Of a stretch of 64,000 bases of DNA, positions 1-11,469 are shown in pieces (within the stretch, counting starts at the first letter, position 1; each line of letters opens with the position of its first letter). Source of the stretch: Brachionus rotundiformis (Eukaryota > Rotifera > Eurotatoria > Ploima > Brachionidae). Both the position numbers and the translations under genes were made by a program. The DNA lies in the NCBI GenBank assembly GCA_016802295.1, contig JAESIW010000137.1:1479318-1543317 (forward strand), written 5' to 3'. The notes beneath the pieces were generated by a model. It saw only the letters and a program-made list of their open reading frames with translations. It did not search any database and was not told the DNA's origin.

Positions 1-1117
1 GACTTCGTTTCCAATCGCTAGTTCTTTCATCGCTTTTAACATTTAAAAATTTCGATGGACTGTCAATTGCAGGACAGAAAAAATTGGCATCATTTAAATT
101 TTCATTAAATGACAAATAGCCACTATCTGAAAATTCTGATTTTAATTTTAGGCTTTTTTGTTTGAGTCTCTCAGCCTGTTCTTCCTTGAGTTTTATTTTT
201 TGAATGGCATTCTTGAGCGGAGTTGGTGTACGGACATTCATTATGTAGCCATAATTTTGATTTAAAATAGAAGTGTTTTGTTTTAATGGGGTCGAGCACG
301 ACTCGTCTTTCTTGTCGCATTCGGCCTTGGTCAAAAAATTGTTCGCGTCTACAAAGTCGAACAAATTTTGGTCAAAAAGCCCCGGGTCTTCGAACACAAG
401 CGAAGCACATAGGTCATCACTTAATTTAACATCCTTGACAACAACATTTTCTTTTTCCTTTTTCTGTTTAGCCTTGGCTGATTTAGGGCTATTTTTGAAG
501 CTGGCGTCTTCCAATCTTTTCTTCATGGTCGAATTCCAGTGATTTTTGATGGCATTGTCGGAGCGTCCTGGCAAGTATTTGGCTATTTCGGCCCACTTGT
601 TGCCCATTTTGAGATGAAGCTCGTACAAGAGCTGGTCCTCGGCCTCGGTCCATGCAGTCTTTTTGATGTCTGGATTCAAGTGATTGTGCCATCTTTCCCG
701 ACACTGTTTGCCAAGGCGTCCCTTGAGATGCTTGGCTATCAGCGACCACCGCTTGGGACCATATCTTTGCACAAGCTCGATTACTTTGGCGTCTTCCTCT
801 TTGGTCCATGGACCTTTGATTAGCTCAGGATTGAGGACTTTTTGCCATCGCTGCTGACATTGGTACTCAGTGCGAGCTGGAATGACAAAGTTGAGAGAAA
901 TTGCTTTCCAATCCTTTGAGTTGCCAGGATATTGTTCACACAAATGATTGAGCAACTCGTCTTCTTCTTTGGTCCAGCGGTTCTTGGGCTTTTGATGGAC
1001 CGCTGGTGAAGACAGGTGCTGGCGATTCGAGTTGTTCGTGTCGTCAAAAGACGAGTCGAGGTCATTGTCTTCTTCGTCATTGTTGTACAATATCCATGGA
1101 GAGTTTGTGTATTCCAT
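1..1117 (-). CDS. myb: Myb transcription factor (R1R2R3, A/B/c-Myb type), incomplete
   Basis: Open reading frame from ATG at 1117 down to the window edge, 372 codons without an intron or stop, so the C-terminus is missing. Three tandem Myb repeats follow an acidic N-terminus: R1 about residues 45-95 (KNRWTKEEDELL), R2 about 99-148 (GPWTKEEDAKVIELVQRYG, CRERWHNHLNP), R3 about 150-198 (GNKWAEIAKYLPGRSDNAIKNHW). The regularly spaced Trp residues and the three-repeat layout are those of animal A/B/c-Myb, nuclear DNA-binding factors for cell-cycle genes. The region after R3 is low-complexity, with a TPLK motif repeated (residues about 270 and 310). Paralogue identity (MYB, MYBL1, MYBL2) cannot be settled because the C-terminal regulatory domain lies outside the window. 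Confidence 0.93.
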   Translation of the reverse strand, partial: MEYTNSPWILYNNDEEDNDLDSSFDDTNNSNRQHLSSPAVHQKPKNRWTKEEDELLNHLCEQYPGNSKDWKAISLNFVIPARTEYQCQQRWQKVLNPELIKGPWTKEEDAKVIELVQRYGPKRWSLIAKHLKGRLGKQCRERWHNHLNPDIKKTAWTEAEDQLLYELHLKMGNKWAEIAKYLPGRSDNAIKNHWNSTMKKRLEDASFKNSPKSAKAKQKKEKENVVVKDVKLSDDLCASLVFEDPGLFDQNLFDFVDANNFLTKAECDKKDESCSTPLKQNTSILNQNYGYIMNVRTPTPLKNAIQKIKLKEEQAERLKQKSLKLKSEFSDSGYLSFNENLNDANFFCPAIDSPSKFLNVKSDERTSDWKRS

Positions 1118-3236
1118 CCTGTATTAAAATGAAGAATATTTTTTATTTTTTTCCAAGATGAACTATTGATTGTAAATAAAGTTCGATTAGGTCGGACTGC
1201 AAAGTGAATTAATAGGTGGAGTTGATAAATTTAAATTTGAATCTTCGTCCATTTTCCCGCATAAAAAGTACACGCTCAACTCGTTGAACTCTAGAACATA
1301 TACTTTTTGAGCGGTGACGCGTCGTTTGTCTTAATTATACTAGCGTTGATTTATCTAATAAATTCTATAAATAAAATAAACAATTATTTCTACTTCTAAA
1401 ATTTAATTATAACCCAAGAAATTTTTAGCTTCAGAATACCCAATTAAAATAAAGCTAATTTGTAGTTAATTTACTTGAACTAGACGTAAAGGTATAAAAT
1501 TTTACATAATCTGATTAATAGATTTATTGGTAATTAGAATAAAAAAAATAAAAAATCCATTTTATCTTTCAATGTACTCCTTTAAAATTAAAATAATCTA
1601 TAAAAAATTTATACAAGATTAAACTTTTAGGTTTTGATTTAAAATTTTTTTTAAATTAAATACCAAATATTAGAAAATTATTCTATATACCATTCATTTT
1701 TAATTTGTATCATCATGATATTTAATATTGTTGATTTTAGCAAAAAAATATTGTATATTGTGATTATCGATCTAAAAAATGGTTCAGTTATCATTTCAAG
1801 TCAATTTTTAGTCTTTAATTTTCTAAAAAAGTGAATTGACAAATTTTAGTGATAAACGCAAATTGATTGAAAATTGTTGACGTATTTTGTTAATAAATGT
1901 CTATCCCAATGAATTAAGTATTTTTTAAATATTAAAGAAATAAAGAAATTTTTCAAAATTACATAATTTTTTTATCTGAATTTAAGTTAAAATATCATTG
2001 GATAACCATGGAAAGAAGCTTTACCATTAAATTGTCAAAAATTAAAAAAATCAATCGTACATTTTACGAGCTTTTTTACTGCAATTTATCTTATCTAATC
2101 ATTTTAAATTATAAAATAAGTATCAATTGATTAAAATTATTCATTATTTATTAATTTAAATGTTCATCATTTAAGTCAATTGTTAGAAAAAATAAATTTT
2201 CTTAATAAATCCAAAGTAAGAGTTAAATTAGGCATAAATCCAAATAAAATTTTATTAAATTTTTCTTATTTAAATAAATGATATAATGTTATTTTCATCA
2301 TTCTAAAAATACTTAAGACTGATCGTGAAAAATTGAAAAATTGTTTTTAATTTGATTATCATTTCTTTTTTGAAACAAAATTTTCTTCAACATTTAGTCC
2401 AAGAAAAGCAATTGAATAATAAAATTATATTTTAAACTTGATTTAATTTTTTTCATTAGATGTCATTTATAAGTTTTTTAATTTTAAATAAATTTTAAGC
2501 TGATACTTCAATCGATATTTTTTTAAGATATTATTTTTTCTTAAATAGGCTAAAAAGTTCGATTAGGCTTTAATCAAAAATTTATAATTTCTTATTAAAT
2601 ATTTTATGCGTAATTTTATGGCTATTGATAATAAAATAATTGAATTTGACTTAAAAAAGATTACAAATGGATTTTTGACTTATTTTTCATCAAATATAAT
2701 TCTTCTAGACCTAATCAATTTTTAATAGTCGATAAGAATTATGTTTATAAAAAAAGGTAATTTTTGAAAAAAAAAGACATTTTTTGATATTTACGTGAAA
2801 TGTTATCTCATTTTATTTCTTTTTTAAATTTACAAAAAAATGCCAAAACAACCTTCGAAATTTTTTATTATCACTATTAAATCTAGAATTTAATTAACAA
2901 ACAGTTAATTATTATTAAATAAGCTTACACTTAAAATAATTAAATTAAAAATAAGTGTTGGTTTAAATAAAATATAGTTTGACAGATTAGGCTTGTATTG
3001 ATTTGCACGAAATCTTAATAGACTACATTCCGTAAATCCAAGTTCTTTTTTTGGTACTTGAGTGAGATTTTCTCTCAGGTTAATAATGTCAATTTTAGCA
3101 ATACCTACACATTCTGCCAAACAGGATCTTATTTATTAACTCGATTTTCATTTTCCTCATTCTCAAAGCTAAAAACAATTAAATTTTCCAAATTTTTTTA
3201 AATATCATTTTGTTATTTTTAGATTTTGGATCAATA
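1118..3236. other. AT-rich gap between Myb and the neuropeptide gene
   Basis: Divergent intergenic region with no supported gene; the short open frames are stop-poor AT-rich noise. The 200 bases next to the Myb start (1118-1330) are less AT-rich than the rest and are the likely Myb promoter. A probable splice acceptor (TTATTTTTAG ending at 3222) lies just before the downstream start codon, so the neuropeptide gene probably has a 5' untranslated exon or a trans-spliced leader. Confidence 0.5.
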
Positions 3237-3729
3237 ATGGTTTTTAAATGGCCTAAACTTAAATTACTGACTCTAATTGTTGTTGTGCTTTCGGTATTGT
3301 ATGTAAATTGTATGCCCAATAGAAATTATGACCCTGGTTCATATGAGATATTCGACACTAATTTGGACAAAAAATACCAACAGCTTTCCAAAATAAATGG
3401 CTTATTGGCTTTTATCGATCAATTTAAACGAAACAAAATTATTTCGGAAAAGTTTGTTGATTTAAAGGGGAAAAAAAAGAATTTTTCCGAACATGAGCAT
3501 ATTTCAGAACAAAATATGGTCAAAAAATCTAGAAATGATTTTTTAAAGTATTTATTTTTGATTAAAAAATAATTTAGATAATTTAACAAAATTAAATTTT
3601 TTAAGAAAACTCAAAAAAGATTGTCATCTAGGCTTGGGAATGGGCTATTTGTGCCACGCGTATTCAATTACAAAATTTGCTCAGCATCAAAAGCTTTTAT
3701 CTGACCCGAAAGGACCAGGTAAACGCTAA
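3237..3729 (+). CDS. Calcitonin/DH31-type neuropeptide precursor (two exons)
   Basis: Exon 1 is 3237-3547 and exon 2 is 3606-3729, joined over a 58-nt GTATTT...TTTAAG intron. ATG 3237 gives a signal peptide (MVFKWPKLKLLTLIVVVLSV). A charged spacer of about 80 residues follows, then lysine pairs (KKLKK). Next comes one peptide beginning DCHLGLGMGYLCHAYS and ending GPGKR directly before the stop. GKR is an amidation plus dibasic cleavage signal, so the mature product would be about 33 residues ending in Pro-amide. The LGL-x-x-G core and C-terminal GP-amide match the calcitonin/DH31 family. The two Cys, 10 residues apart, could form the calcitonin-like N-terminal ring. Family assignment is by motif. 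Such peptides are secreted ligands of class B GPCRs. The in-frame ATG at 3210 lies upstream of the acceptor and is unlikely to be used. Confidence 0.85.
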
Positions 3730-3900
3730 TTATATCCAGTATTTATTAAGATTTGTGTTTAAGATTTAAAAACCACTCATAAAATGTTTAAAATAAATTT
3801 AATAATTGTAGATGTTATAAAAAATATATATTTTTTAAAATTTCAAAATTAATTGAATAAATATTTTAAATTGTGGAATAAAAAATTTTGAGAAAAAAAT

Positions 3901-3973
3901 CGCCCGATAAGGGGCTCGAACCCTTGGCCTTGAGATTAAAAGTCTCACGCTCTACCGACTGAGCTAACCGGGC
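3901..3973 (-). tRNA. tRNA-Lys: tRNA-Lys (anticodon TTT)
   Basis: The reverse complement folds as a 73-nt cloverleaf. The acceptor arms are GCCCGGT and ATCGGGC (six Watson-Crick pairs plus one G-T). The D-arm holds box A (TTAGCTCAGTCGG), the anticodon loop reads CTTTTAA (anticodon TTT), and the T-arm holds box B (GGTTCGAGCCC). There is no intron. The gene sits alone between the neuropeptide gene and TMEM39. An internal pol III promoter is expected from boxes A and B. Confidence 0.97.
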
Positions 3974-4351
3974 CTACTCATTTTACATTATTTATAAACA
4001 CCAGTTACTGATAATTTTTTAAATAGATTTATTAATTTTTTACTAACGTGGGCTTTTAACAAATAATATTAAAATATAAATATTCCATAATTTATAAATC
4101 ATTTAATTTAAAAATTCAAAGGTATAAATATTTTTTTTTTTATTTATATTTTGAAAAATCTAAATCTTTTCTATCAAAAGACATTTTAACTTACATATTT
4201 TGAAATTATTTATCAAACAAAAGTTCTTGCATAATTTGAAATTTTGATAAATTAGAAAAATAAATTCTCCACTCATTAATTATATGCTTGAAATTTTTCA
4301 AAACTTTATAATAAAAAGCTTGTATATAAAAAATATATTCACCTTCATAAA
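3974..4351. other. AT-rich spacer upstream of TMEM39
   Basis: No gene is supported. It is AT-rich with a poly-T run near 4130 and presumably contains the TMEM39 promoter and 5' untranslated region. Confidence 0.4.
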
Positions 4352-6238
4352 ATGCCTGATTCGTCAAACGAGCAGAATAATTCGAACTCTCCAAAAAAAA
4401 ATCCGAAAAAACAAAAGTTTTACCAAGTTCAAAATTATCTGGAAAACTATGACCTACTGTGTCTAAGTCACAAAGAGATCCTTAGTGGAATCTATGATTT
4501 TTACATGGATTTTTCCCCATCTGTAGTACGGAAAATATTCTTGATCGTTTTCAACACAAACAAATTATTTCGCCAAATTCTGGTCAACTTTCTATTCTAC
4601 AATTCAATCTGGTGGTCGTCTAACTCAATTACCAATAATTTAGCCATAAACTATTCCCTCATAAACCCTTACTTATTTCTGATTATACTTTACTTTAACT
4701 ATTACGAAATTCTTATCAACCAAATACTGTTACGCTACGTGCTTTTCTACACCATCAAGTCCCTCCATTTAATTAACCAAAACAATCTACGATGTCTTCT
4801 CAGCCACATTGAGACATTTTTATACTTTTCAATTAGTTTTTTTATATTGATCTTTATGAAATTCTATCTGAATTTTTCAATAAGAATAATAAGTTTGTTC
4901 ATTGGACCTCATTTGTTTTTTATAGTTTACAACCATTTTGACATAAACGTGACCATTTTAAATTGCTGTTTGTTCACTAATGAGCTTGTGAAACCGCCAA
5001 ACGAACCTTTTGCCAAGGACCCGGAAACCAAAGCTAACAAAACCAAAAATTTATTTGTATATACAGATTGTTCAAATATGTCCATAGATGATTATTTAAA
5101 TAGCAAAGTAAATATAAATTTATTAGCTAGCCGTACAAGTTCAAATGATAATGGTCAAGAGTCGAGATCTTTTAGGCATGCAGCTTGCAGAAACAAAAAT
5201 TTTTCCAAATCAAAAAGTAATAAATCGTTTCTGATAGATAAAACTCATAAATTTGTTAATTATTTTTTAAAATTGTTTAAATTTAATTTTAAAAAAATGT
5301 CGTCAAGAATTGAAATCATTAGCGAAGCTATTCGCTCCATTCCCAAAACCAGCAAAATCAAAATATCTAAAAGAAATTCATTTAATTTCAATCTAATGGG
5401 CGCAGTTGGTTCATCATCAACTCTCAATGCTTTAACTTCTAATAATTTTGTGCTAAATACAAATCTGATTAATTTGACAAGAATTTATTATGTGCACCAC
5501 AAATGCCTACGAGATGCCTCAAGTCTTAGGGAAGAAACCGATCTTTTGCGCTTCGAGTTTAGCACAAGACTGAAAGAATGCTTAATGCGATCTATTGAAT
5601 CGATCTATTTTATATTTGTCCTGACCAGACTTTCCGTACCACAAAATGTAAATGTTCGCAATTCAGAGTATTTTATCTATTTATCATTGAGTATAATAAG
5701 CACTTTTGTGTCATTTTTTACCTACTACATTCCGGCATCATTTATCATCTCACTAAACCGGAATGCTGAGCATCTTGGTATATGGGAAAGAGAGGTTAGA
5801 CAGGATGTCAAGGCTGAAAATTTTTCCTTTTCAAGAGTAAATGATACCTTACAAGCAGTCAATAAATGGATCAGCTCAAAAATTTATTTCAAGAATGAGA
5901 GGGTGGCTTATCTGGGTGGTGTTTTCCAGTCTAGGACAGTGTCCTGCGTGGGAATACCGGGTAATAAAAAGCATGAGTCTTTTTACAGATTATTTTCTAG
6001 TCCGATGAAAATTTTAGCAGCTATGGTAATTCTTCAAATTTTGTTTATTTCAATGCTGGTAATTTTGGTCTTTGTGAATAGAAAATGGTACTCAATTTTA
6101 ATAAATATATTTGAGTTATTGTTCAATTCGCATACAATTTATATTGTTTTTCGAGATTTTTTCGCTTTTTATTTTCAGAAAAAATACATTGCTCAACTGT
6201 CTTTTGATATTATCAATTCTGATAAAAAAATTAATTAA
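4352..6238 (+). CDS. TMEM39: TMEM39 family ER membrane protein
   Basis: Single-exon frame of 628 residues, longer than the roughly 490 of human TMEM39A/B. The N-terminal half has several hydrophobic segments (residues about 55-205). A hydrophilic loop of about 150 residues follows, then the diagnostic C-terminal half: the L-R-E-E...F-x-x-R-L-K-E-C-L segment (about 390-420), the A-E-H-L-G-x-W-E motif (about 470), the K-N-E-R-V-A-Y-L-G-G-V-F region, and the F-x-R-L-F-S-S-P-M-K-I-L motif leading into the last two membrane segments. The family (nematode SUSR-2/TMEM-39) acts in ER secretory cargo handling and autophagy control. The extra length is mainly the poorly conserved Lys/Ser-rich loop. The absence of introns in so long a gene is unusual for this window. 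Confidence 0.88.
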   Translation: MPDSSNEQNNSNSPKKNPKKQKFYQVQNYLENYDLLCLSHKEILSGIYDFYMDFSPSVVRKIFLIVFNTNKLFRQILVNFLFYNSIWWSSNSITNNLAINYSLINPYLFLIILYFNYYEILINQILLRYVLFYTIKSLHLINQNNLRCLLSHIETFLYFSISFFILIFMKFYLNFSIRIISLFIGPHLFFIVYNHFDINVTILNCCLFTNELVKPPNEPFAKDPETKANKTKNLFVYTDCSNMSIDDYLNSKVNINLLASRTSSNDNGQESRSFRHAACRNKNFSKSKSNKSFLIDKTHKFVNYFLKLFKFNFKKMSSRIEIISEAIRSIPKTSKIKISKRNSFNFNLMGAVGSSSTLNALTSNNFVLNTNLINLTRIYYVHHKCLRDASSLREETDLLRFEFSTRLKECLMRSIESIYFIFVLTRLSVPQNVNVRNSEYFIYLSLSIISTFVSFFTYYIPASFIISLNRNAEHLGIWEREVRQDVKAENFSFSRVNDTLQAVNKWISSKIYFKNERVAYLGGVFQSRTVSCVGIPGNKKHESFYRLFSSPMKILAAMVILQILFISMLVILVFVNRKWYSILINIFELLFNSHTIYIVFRDFFAFYFQKKYIAQLSFDIINSDKKIN

Positions 6239-8142
6239 AGATAATAAATTTTAAAAAATAAGATTTCTATCAGATTCGTTTAATCTTAAATTACTAAAAT
6301 AATTTTATCTTATCTTGGCTCTGACAAGTTATATAAATTTTATTAATGTAAAAATAATATTTAAACAAAAAACTTTGTTTATATTTCAAATTTTATTTTT
6401 TGTTTTTTTTTTAAATATACAAATTGAATTAATTAATTATTTTATGAAACTTTTTCCTTAATACGAGACCGGCTTTATATTCTGATATTTGAAGAAGAAG
6501 GAAAATTTTAATTAATATAAAAATATTTTAAAATTATAACATAACAAAGACAATTAAATTAGATAATTGTATTATTTTTCAAATTTCTTAGCAAAATCAG
6601 CAAATGATCGTTTACAGATCAAGAATATTAGTATTTTTTATAAAAACTAAGACTAATAAAGTCTAAACGGGTTAGACAAAAGAGATAAAAAGTTTATCAT
6701 CATTTTTTAAAAATTCATATCATTTAGGGAATTTGAACTAATTTTTATGTAAAATATAATTTCTCTACTAATTTATAAATGATCCCTTAAATTTTTAGTT
6801 AAAAAAAAATGATTTTATTAGGCATTATCAAAAAATCATAAAATCCATGATTTTAGATACTTGTTAATAGCTAATTAAGTGTTCTTAGTAATTTATTTTC
6901 CCAATTCGAATGACATAAATTCAATATTTTTATTTTAATAGAAATTTTATTATGTAACTTTCTAAAACTAATTAAAGATAAAATGTTTAGGATATTTTTT
7001 AAAAAATACCAGTCTCTAATCAAATATTTATTATGCAATAAGTTTATAAAGGTTCAAAAATTAGAATGCCAAAGTATTTTTATAGAATTTTTATTAAAGA
7101 AATAGGAAGAATTTGAATTTAAATAAATTTTTAAATTAGAAAATATTCATTAAAAAAAATCTTTAAAAATATAGAATTTGATGATTGCAAATTATAAATT
7201 ATAGATTAGATTTTTTAAAGAAAAAGAAGATTAAAAAATTAATTATTGATCATAATGTATATAATTAATTAAGATTCGATTACTTAAATAGTAAAGGAGC
7301 GTAGGATTATATTTTAAAAGCTCTAATTTTTTATGCCAAGATTATAATAAAATATATGAACATCAGTCTAATTGAAAATTAAAGATTATCAAGATAATTT
7401 AAATAGATAATTATTTATTTTTATAAATATTTTTCAGTAATTAAATGATTTAATCTAACACGGTTTAGTACTTTATCTCTCCTAGGAATCAAAATGGTAT
7501 TTAAATTTTCTAGTTGAGTAAATTTAATATTTTTTCCAAATCATCTTGGGAACAAAAGCTTAAAAATTCTTTCTTTAAATTTAATTATTTATTATCAAAT
7601 TAAAATCAAAATATTTTTAAGCTTAATTTAATATACAAAATAAAAGTAATTAATTTTGTTTCGATCAATTGAACACCTATTGATTTTTAAAGATTACAAT
7701 AAACACTTGAGACCAATTAAACGAAAGACTTACGGTCCAGAATACTTAAATTTTTATTGATATTTTAAATCTATTCAAGTTTTGACTTTGGTATTTTTAA
7801 AAGTTACCGATTTCCATTGGGAAAATAAAAGCCGAAAATTCTCACAGATAGATCCACTTTTTTAAAACAATTCTTAGAGTGATGTAATTAATTAGAAAAT
7901 TCTTTTCGGACTTGATCATGAAAATCATATAGCTAATTAAAATATTTAAATTTCAAATCCCTGTGGTTTATCTACTATCTGTGCGAAAGAAAAAAATCAT
8001 TTTTTAGAATTTTATTACTGTTAAAAATAAAAAATATAAACTAATTCATTATCTTTTATCAAATCGGACTTTGCCTATTTACATTCAAATAATCGAGATA
8101 AATTTTTAATAAATTACATTTATTCAAAAACTATACTCCAAA
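6239..8142. other. AT-rich intergenic region between TMEM39 and Wnt 3' ends
   Basis: About 1.9 kb between two convergent genes. There are no long open frames, no recognised RNA gene and no clear repeat. Homopolymer A/T runs dominate. Confidence 0.5.
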
Positions 8143-9773
8143 TTAATTACAAAAGTATTGAATAACCTTTTTTCTACATTTTTTGCATTTAACTGAACAA
8201 CACCACTGAAATTGACAATCACATTCTTCAACAATTTCAATCACCTTACTGTAATAGCCCCTACCACAGCACAAATAATCACATGTTTGTAGCGAAGACT
8301 TGTCTACAAAATTTGTAGCATTCATTTTGAAGCCATAAAAGATGTTTCTTTTGTGTTCGTTGGGATTTTTGACCACTTGGCACATTCTGCCACTAGTTCC
8401 TATAGTCATATATCTTGGATCTTTACGACAAAAATTTGGTGATTTGTCCACAAAAATGAGCTCATCTTTGAGATTCTGGACCTCCATTTTGGTCCTTAGA
8501 TCAAGTGATCGCCTTGTGACTATCATTTTGAGCTTTTTGACCCTATCTTGTACCTCAAGATCGCGAATTTGAGATGCCAGATTGTAGCGCTGAAACAACT
8601 CATCACCAATTACACGAAATTCCGGCATTACTTTCCAACAAACTTTTACACTGCATGAACCAGACACGCCATGACATTTGCACATTTGTTTCATATTTTT
8701 TAAAATTGTCTTTAATAAAGAATTATTATTAAAAAAAATAAAAAAATATATTTTTTATCTCTTACTCTACGACCAACTTCATTATTGTGTAAATTCATCA
8801 GCTTATACTCTCTATTAATGAATAAATTTTCCCTTTTATTACTAGAGACTCGGATAAGGCGCGAAGTACCAGTCAGTTCTTTGGCATCAACAAAATACTT
8901 GCTCAACTTATGACCATAAAGAACATTGTCCGAACAGCCCCCCCATGCATAGCTACCAGAATTTTGGTTCATCGCTGAGTTCAAACTTCGTAATTGTTTG
9001 TTACAGCTACATTTTTTAATTTCCCCTCGGGAACAGGCCTTTGTCACCTCATACATGGCTGCAGCTGAATTAATAGCATGGATAAATGCTGTCTCTCTAC
9101 TTCCTTGAAAAAAAATTTTAAAAATATACAAAAATTTAAATTAAGGCTTTAGATTTTAATAATATTAAGAATGTTTTATCAATTTAATACAAATATGTCT
9201 ATAAGGTACCATAATATAACCAAAATTACTTGTGAAAACTAGTCGTCCGAAAACATTGTACCTGTTGAATATGGAACAATTCCATCTTTTAAATCTAAAC
9301 TGGTGTTGGCACTCTTCGATGGCCAGCTTGGCTCCACGCGCAAATATGTCAACAATTTTCTCGTTCTTTAGACACAATTGTCTCTGAACAGGCGAATTAA
9401 GAACTCTATAACTCTGGCAATAGCGTCTAAGATCTGTGCTGGCTTGGTACTTGTTCGTTTTGAAGAGATTCTGAGTGTTTATCTTATTATTGTCTATTTT
9501 CAAGCCGAGATACCTATTAAAAAAAACAAATAGGTTAGAAAAACCTGAGGCATTAGATAAACCATAGCTTGTTTTCATCTAATCTTAGATAATCCTGCTT
9601 TATAAAACATTATCAAAACAATTTTTAATCTGTTAAGCAATTTTAAATCTGTGATAAATTAGATACAAGCTTGGAACTTAGAATTGGCAAGAGTTAAGAG
9701 CAACTTACCACCAGTATGCTTTGCCATTATGGAACATAAAAATAATCAAAATAAAATTAATTAAAAAATTCAT
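8143..9773 (-). CDS. Wnt: Wnt secreted signalling ligand (four exons)
   Basis: Exons read on the minus strand are 9773-9709, 9513-9230, 9103-8766 and 8709-8143. All junctions are GT-AG and keep phase, giving 417 residues. Exon 1 encodes a short signal peptide ending AYWW. The invariant Wnt blocks follow: the Q-H-Q-F-R-F-K-R-W-N-C motif, S-R-E-T-A-F, W-G-G-C-S-D-N, and N-L-H-N-N-E-V-G-R. The palmitoleoylation site is in CKCHGVSGSCSVKVCW. The Cys-rich C-terminus ends YFCN with paired Cys (CDYLCCGRGY, CDCQFQWCC). The upstream ATG at 9578 lies in an intron and is not the start. Length and cysteine layout are normal, so it should be a functional lipid-modified ligand for Frizzled. The subfamily was not assigned; VCWKVMPEFR is not typical enough of one class. 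Confidence 0.96.
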
Positions 9774-10060
9774 TTTAAAATCTAAAAATAAACAAAAAAT
9801 TAATAAATTCATTTTATTTTTTTATCTAGTGTTGTGAGCACATATTTTGATTGAAGAAGAATAGAAAATATTTTTAAACCGGTATGGATGATAAACTATC
9901 TTATTTAATGACATAAAACCAAGATTTTAAGTTGAGATTTACGAATTAGCAGAATGCCAACAAATTAAAACAAGAGCTTGGCAAAAAATTTTAATTAGTT
10001 AATTGAAAACTATTTACTAAATAAATAGAAAAAAGAGAAATATTTTTTATACAGGGAAAT
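9774..10060. promoter_or_regulatory. Immediate upstream region of Wnt
   Basis: AT-rich sequence directly before the Wnt signal-peptide exon. No protein-coding signal is seen. By position it should hold the core promoter or the end of a 5' intron. Confidence 0.3.
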
Positions 10061-10480
10061 TATTGGTACAAGAACCGCCCAACTGTCCATTGACCAATTG
10101 TTCTGTACTGCACATTTATAGCTAATGTTTGTTTTTTGCTAATTGGCCATAAGCTAATTAGCCAATAAATTTTCTATAATTAGTCAAGCTTAAAGATTTG
10201 CATGTTTGAGAGCGACTTATTCGTCGCTAAAACAGCTTTACGGTCAATGAAGCCGTGTGTCGTTCTTATTAATTGTGTCTCCGGGACTTGTCTAAGTGGC
10301 TAAATCTCCAGCTTACCTGTTTTAAAGCCGGATCAAATTCTACCACAACCCGGCGTGCTAATGCCCATCTAATTGATTTGCTTCCGTGATTCCAAACCAA
10401 TTTAAAATATAGTTTATTCGGACATTCAATTGACTTATTTACTTACCATTGGCAACCGCGTTCAAGTCTATTGAAAATTT
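10060..10480. other. GC-richer island upstream of Wnt with a tRNA-like core
   Basis: This stretch is clearly less AT-rich than its surroundings. Positions 10281-10353 are 73 nt long with CCGGG and CCCGG ends that can pair. On the plus strand they carry box-A-like (TTGTCTAAGTGGC) and box-B-like (GGATCAAATTC) motifs, but the inner tRNA stems pair poorly. This fits a degenerate tRNA or the head of a tRNA-derived SINE. On the minus strand the same island contains two consensus splice donors (CAATG|GTAAGT near 10459 and ACAG|GTAAGC near 10318). It could therefore also hold 5' untranslated exons of Wnt. The alternatives are not resolved. Confidence 0.35.
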
Positions 10481-11460
10481 TAAGCTTTGTTTTTTTTTTC
10501 TCAATTTTAAGATAAACTAATTAAAAATATATATGAATTTTAGATGGGTTTTATTTAGCCATGGGTAGACAGAAATTGTGTGTGTCAAATACTTGAAAAT
10601 TGATTTTATTGTAGAGGTGATGAAAAAAATATTATGTTTACTTTATTAATTAGAATAATATACAAGTCTTGGGGAAAGTAAACAAAATAAACCAGGAATG
10701 AGTCAATGAGGCGTTACTGAAGGTATTTTTATTAGACTTTATTTTTGTTTAATTTTATAATAAATTACGTGTGACTTTGAGTAAAAGTTTTTTTCCTCAA
10801 TTTTTACAGTTTTAATCAATCAATGCGGCAATGCCGCAACACACACTCGGATCAAAATCATATTTTAATTGTTTATTCAATTTATTATAAGAAATAAAAA
10901 TGCCTAAATGAGATAATTAGAAAATAATAAGAGACATACTTCTCTAGATTGATTGATTGGCATAAAGAAATTCCTAATAAATAATGATTCTAAAATTTCC
11001 TGTAAATTTTTTGACCAAATTTTAACTCACTCTTTTATAAATATTTAAAATTTATGACTGAGAAAGCAAATTCAAGTCTAATCGAGACATTATTATTATT
11101 ATTTTAAACTATTTCTAAAAAGTAAAATATTAAAGATTCATTTCGAGACTTGACCCATTATTAAAAAGTCCTTAATTATTGTGGTCTGTTTATTAGTATA
11201 GAAGATTGTGACATTTTTCAGCCAGTAAACTGTTCAGTAATTTAAAAAATTAGATTAGAAAAAATTTTAATAAAAACACATTTTTGACTTGAAAACAAAT
11301 ATTTTTAAAAAAAGTTAACAAAAGCTTTTTGTAATAGCGAGTGGAATTGCCACTAATTTTTAAACACTCATCAACTTTTGGATACATTAATTTTATTAAT
11401 TATTGTTTAAGGTAAGACTTAATTCCTATAAAATTATAAATGGTTTGCTTTATTTATTCT
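10481..11460. other. AT-rich intergenic DNA
   Basis: No gene, repeat or RNA recognised in about 1 kb. Confidence 0.4.
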
Positions 11461-11469
11461 TTTCTTTAG

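Noticed and set aside
489..809. 106-codon minus-strand frame
   Set aside because: It is an out-of-frame shadow of the Myb DNA-binding domain; the true frame shows all conserved Trp residues.
2905..3120. 71-codon minus-strand frame
   Set aside because: AT-rich, no motif, no splice context.
9165..9578. ATG at 9578 as a Wnt start
   Set aside because: The conserved exon begins at 9513 after an acceptor; the signal peptide is encoded by a separate exon at 9709-9773.
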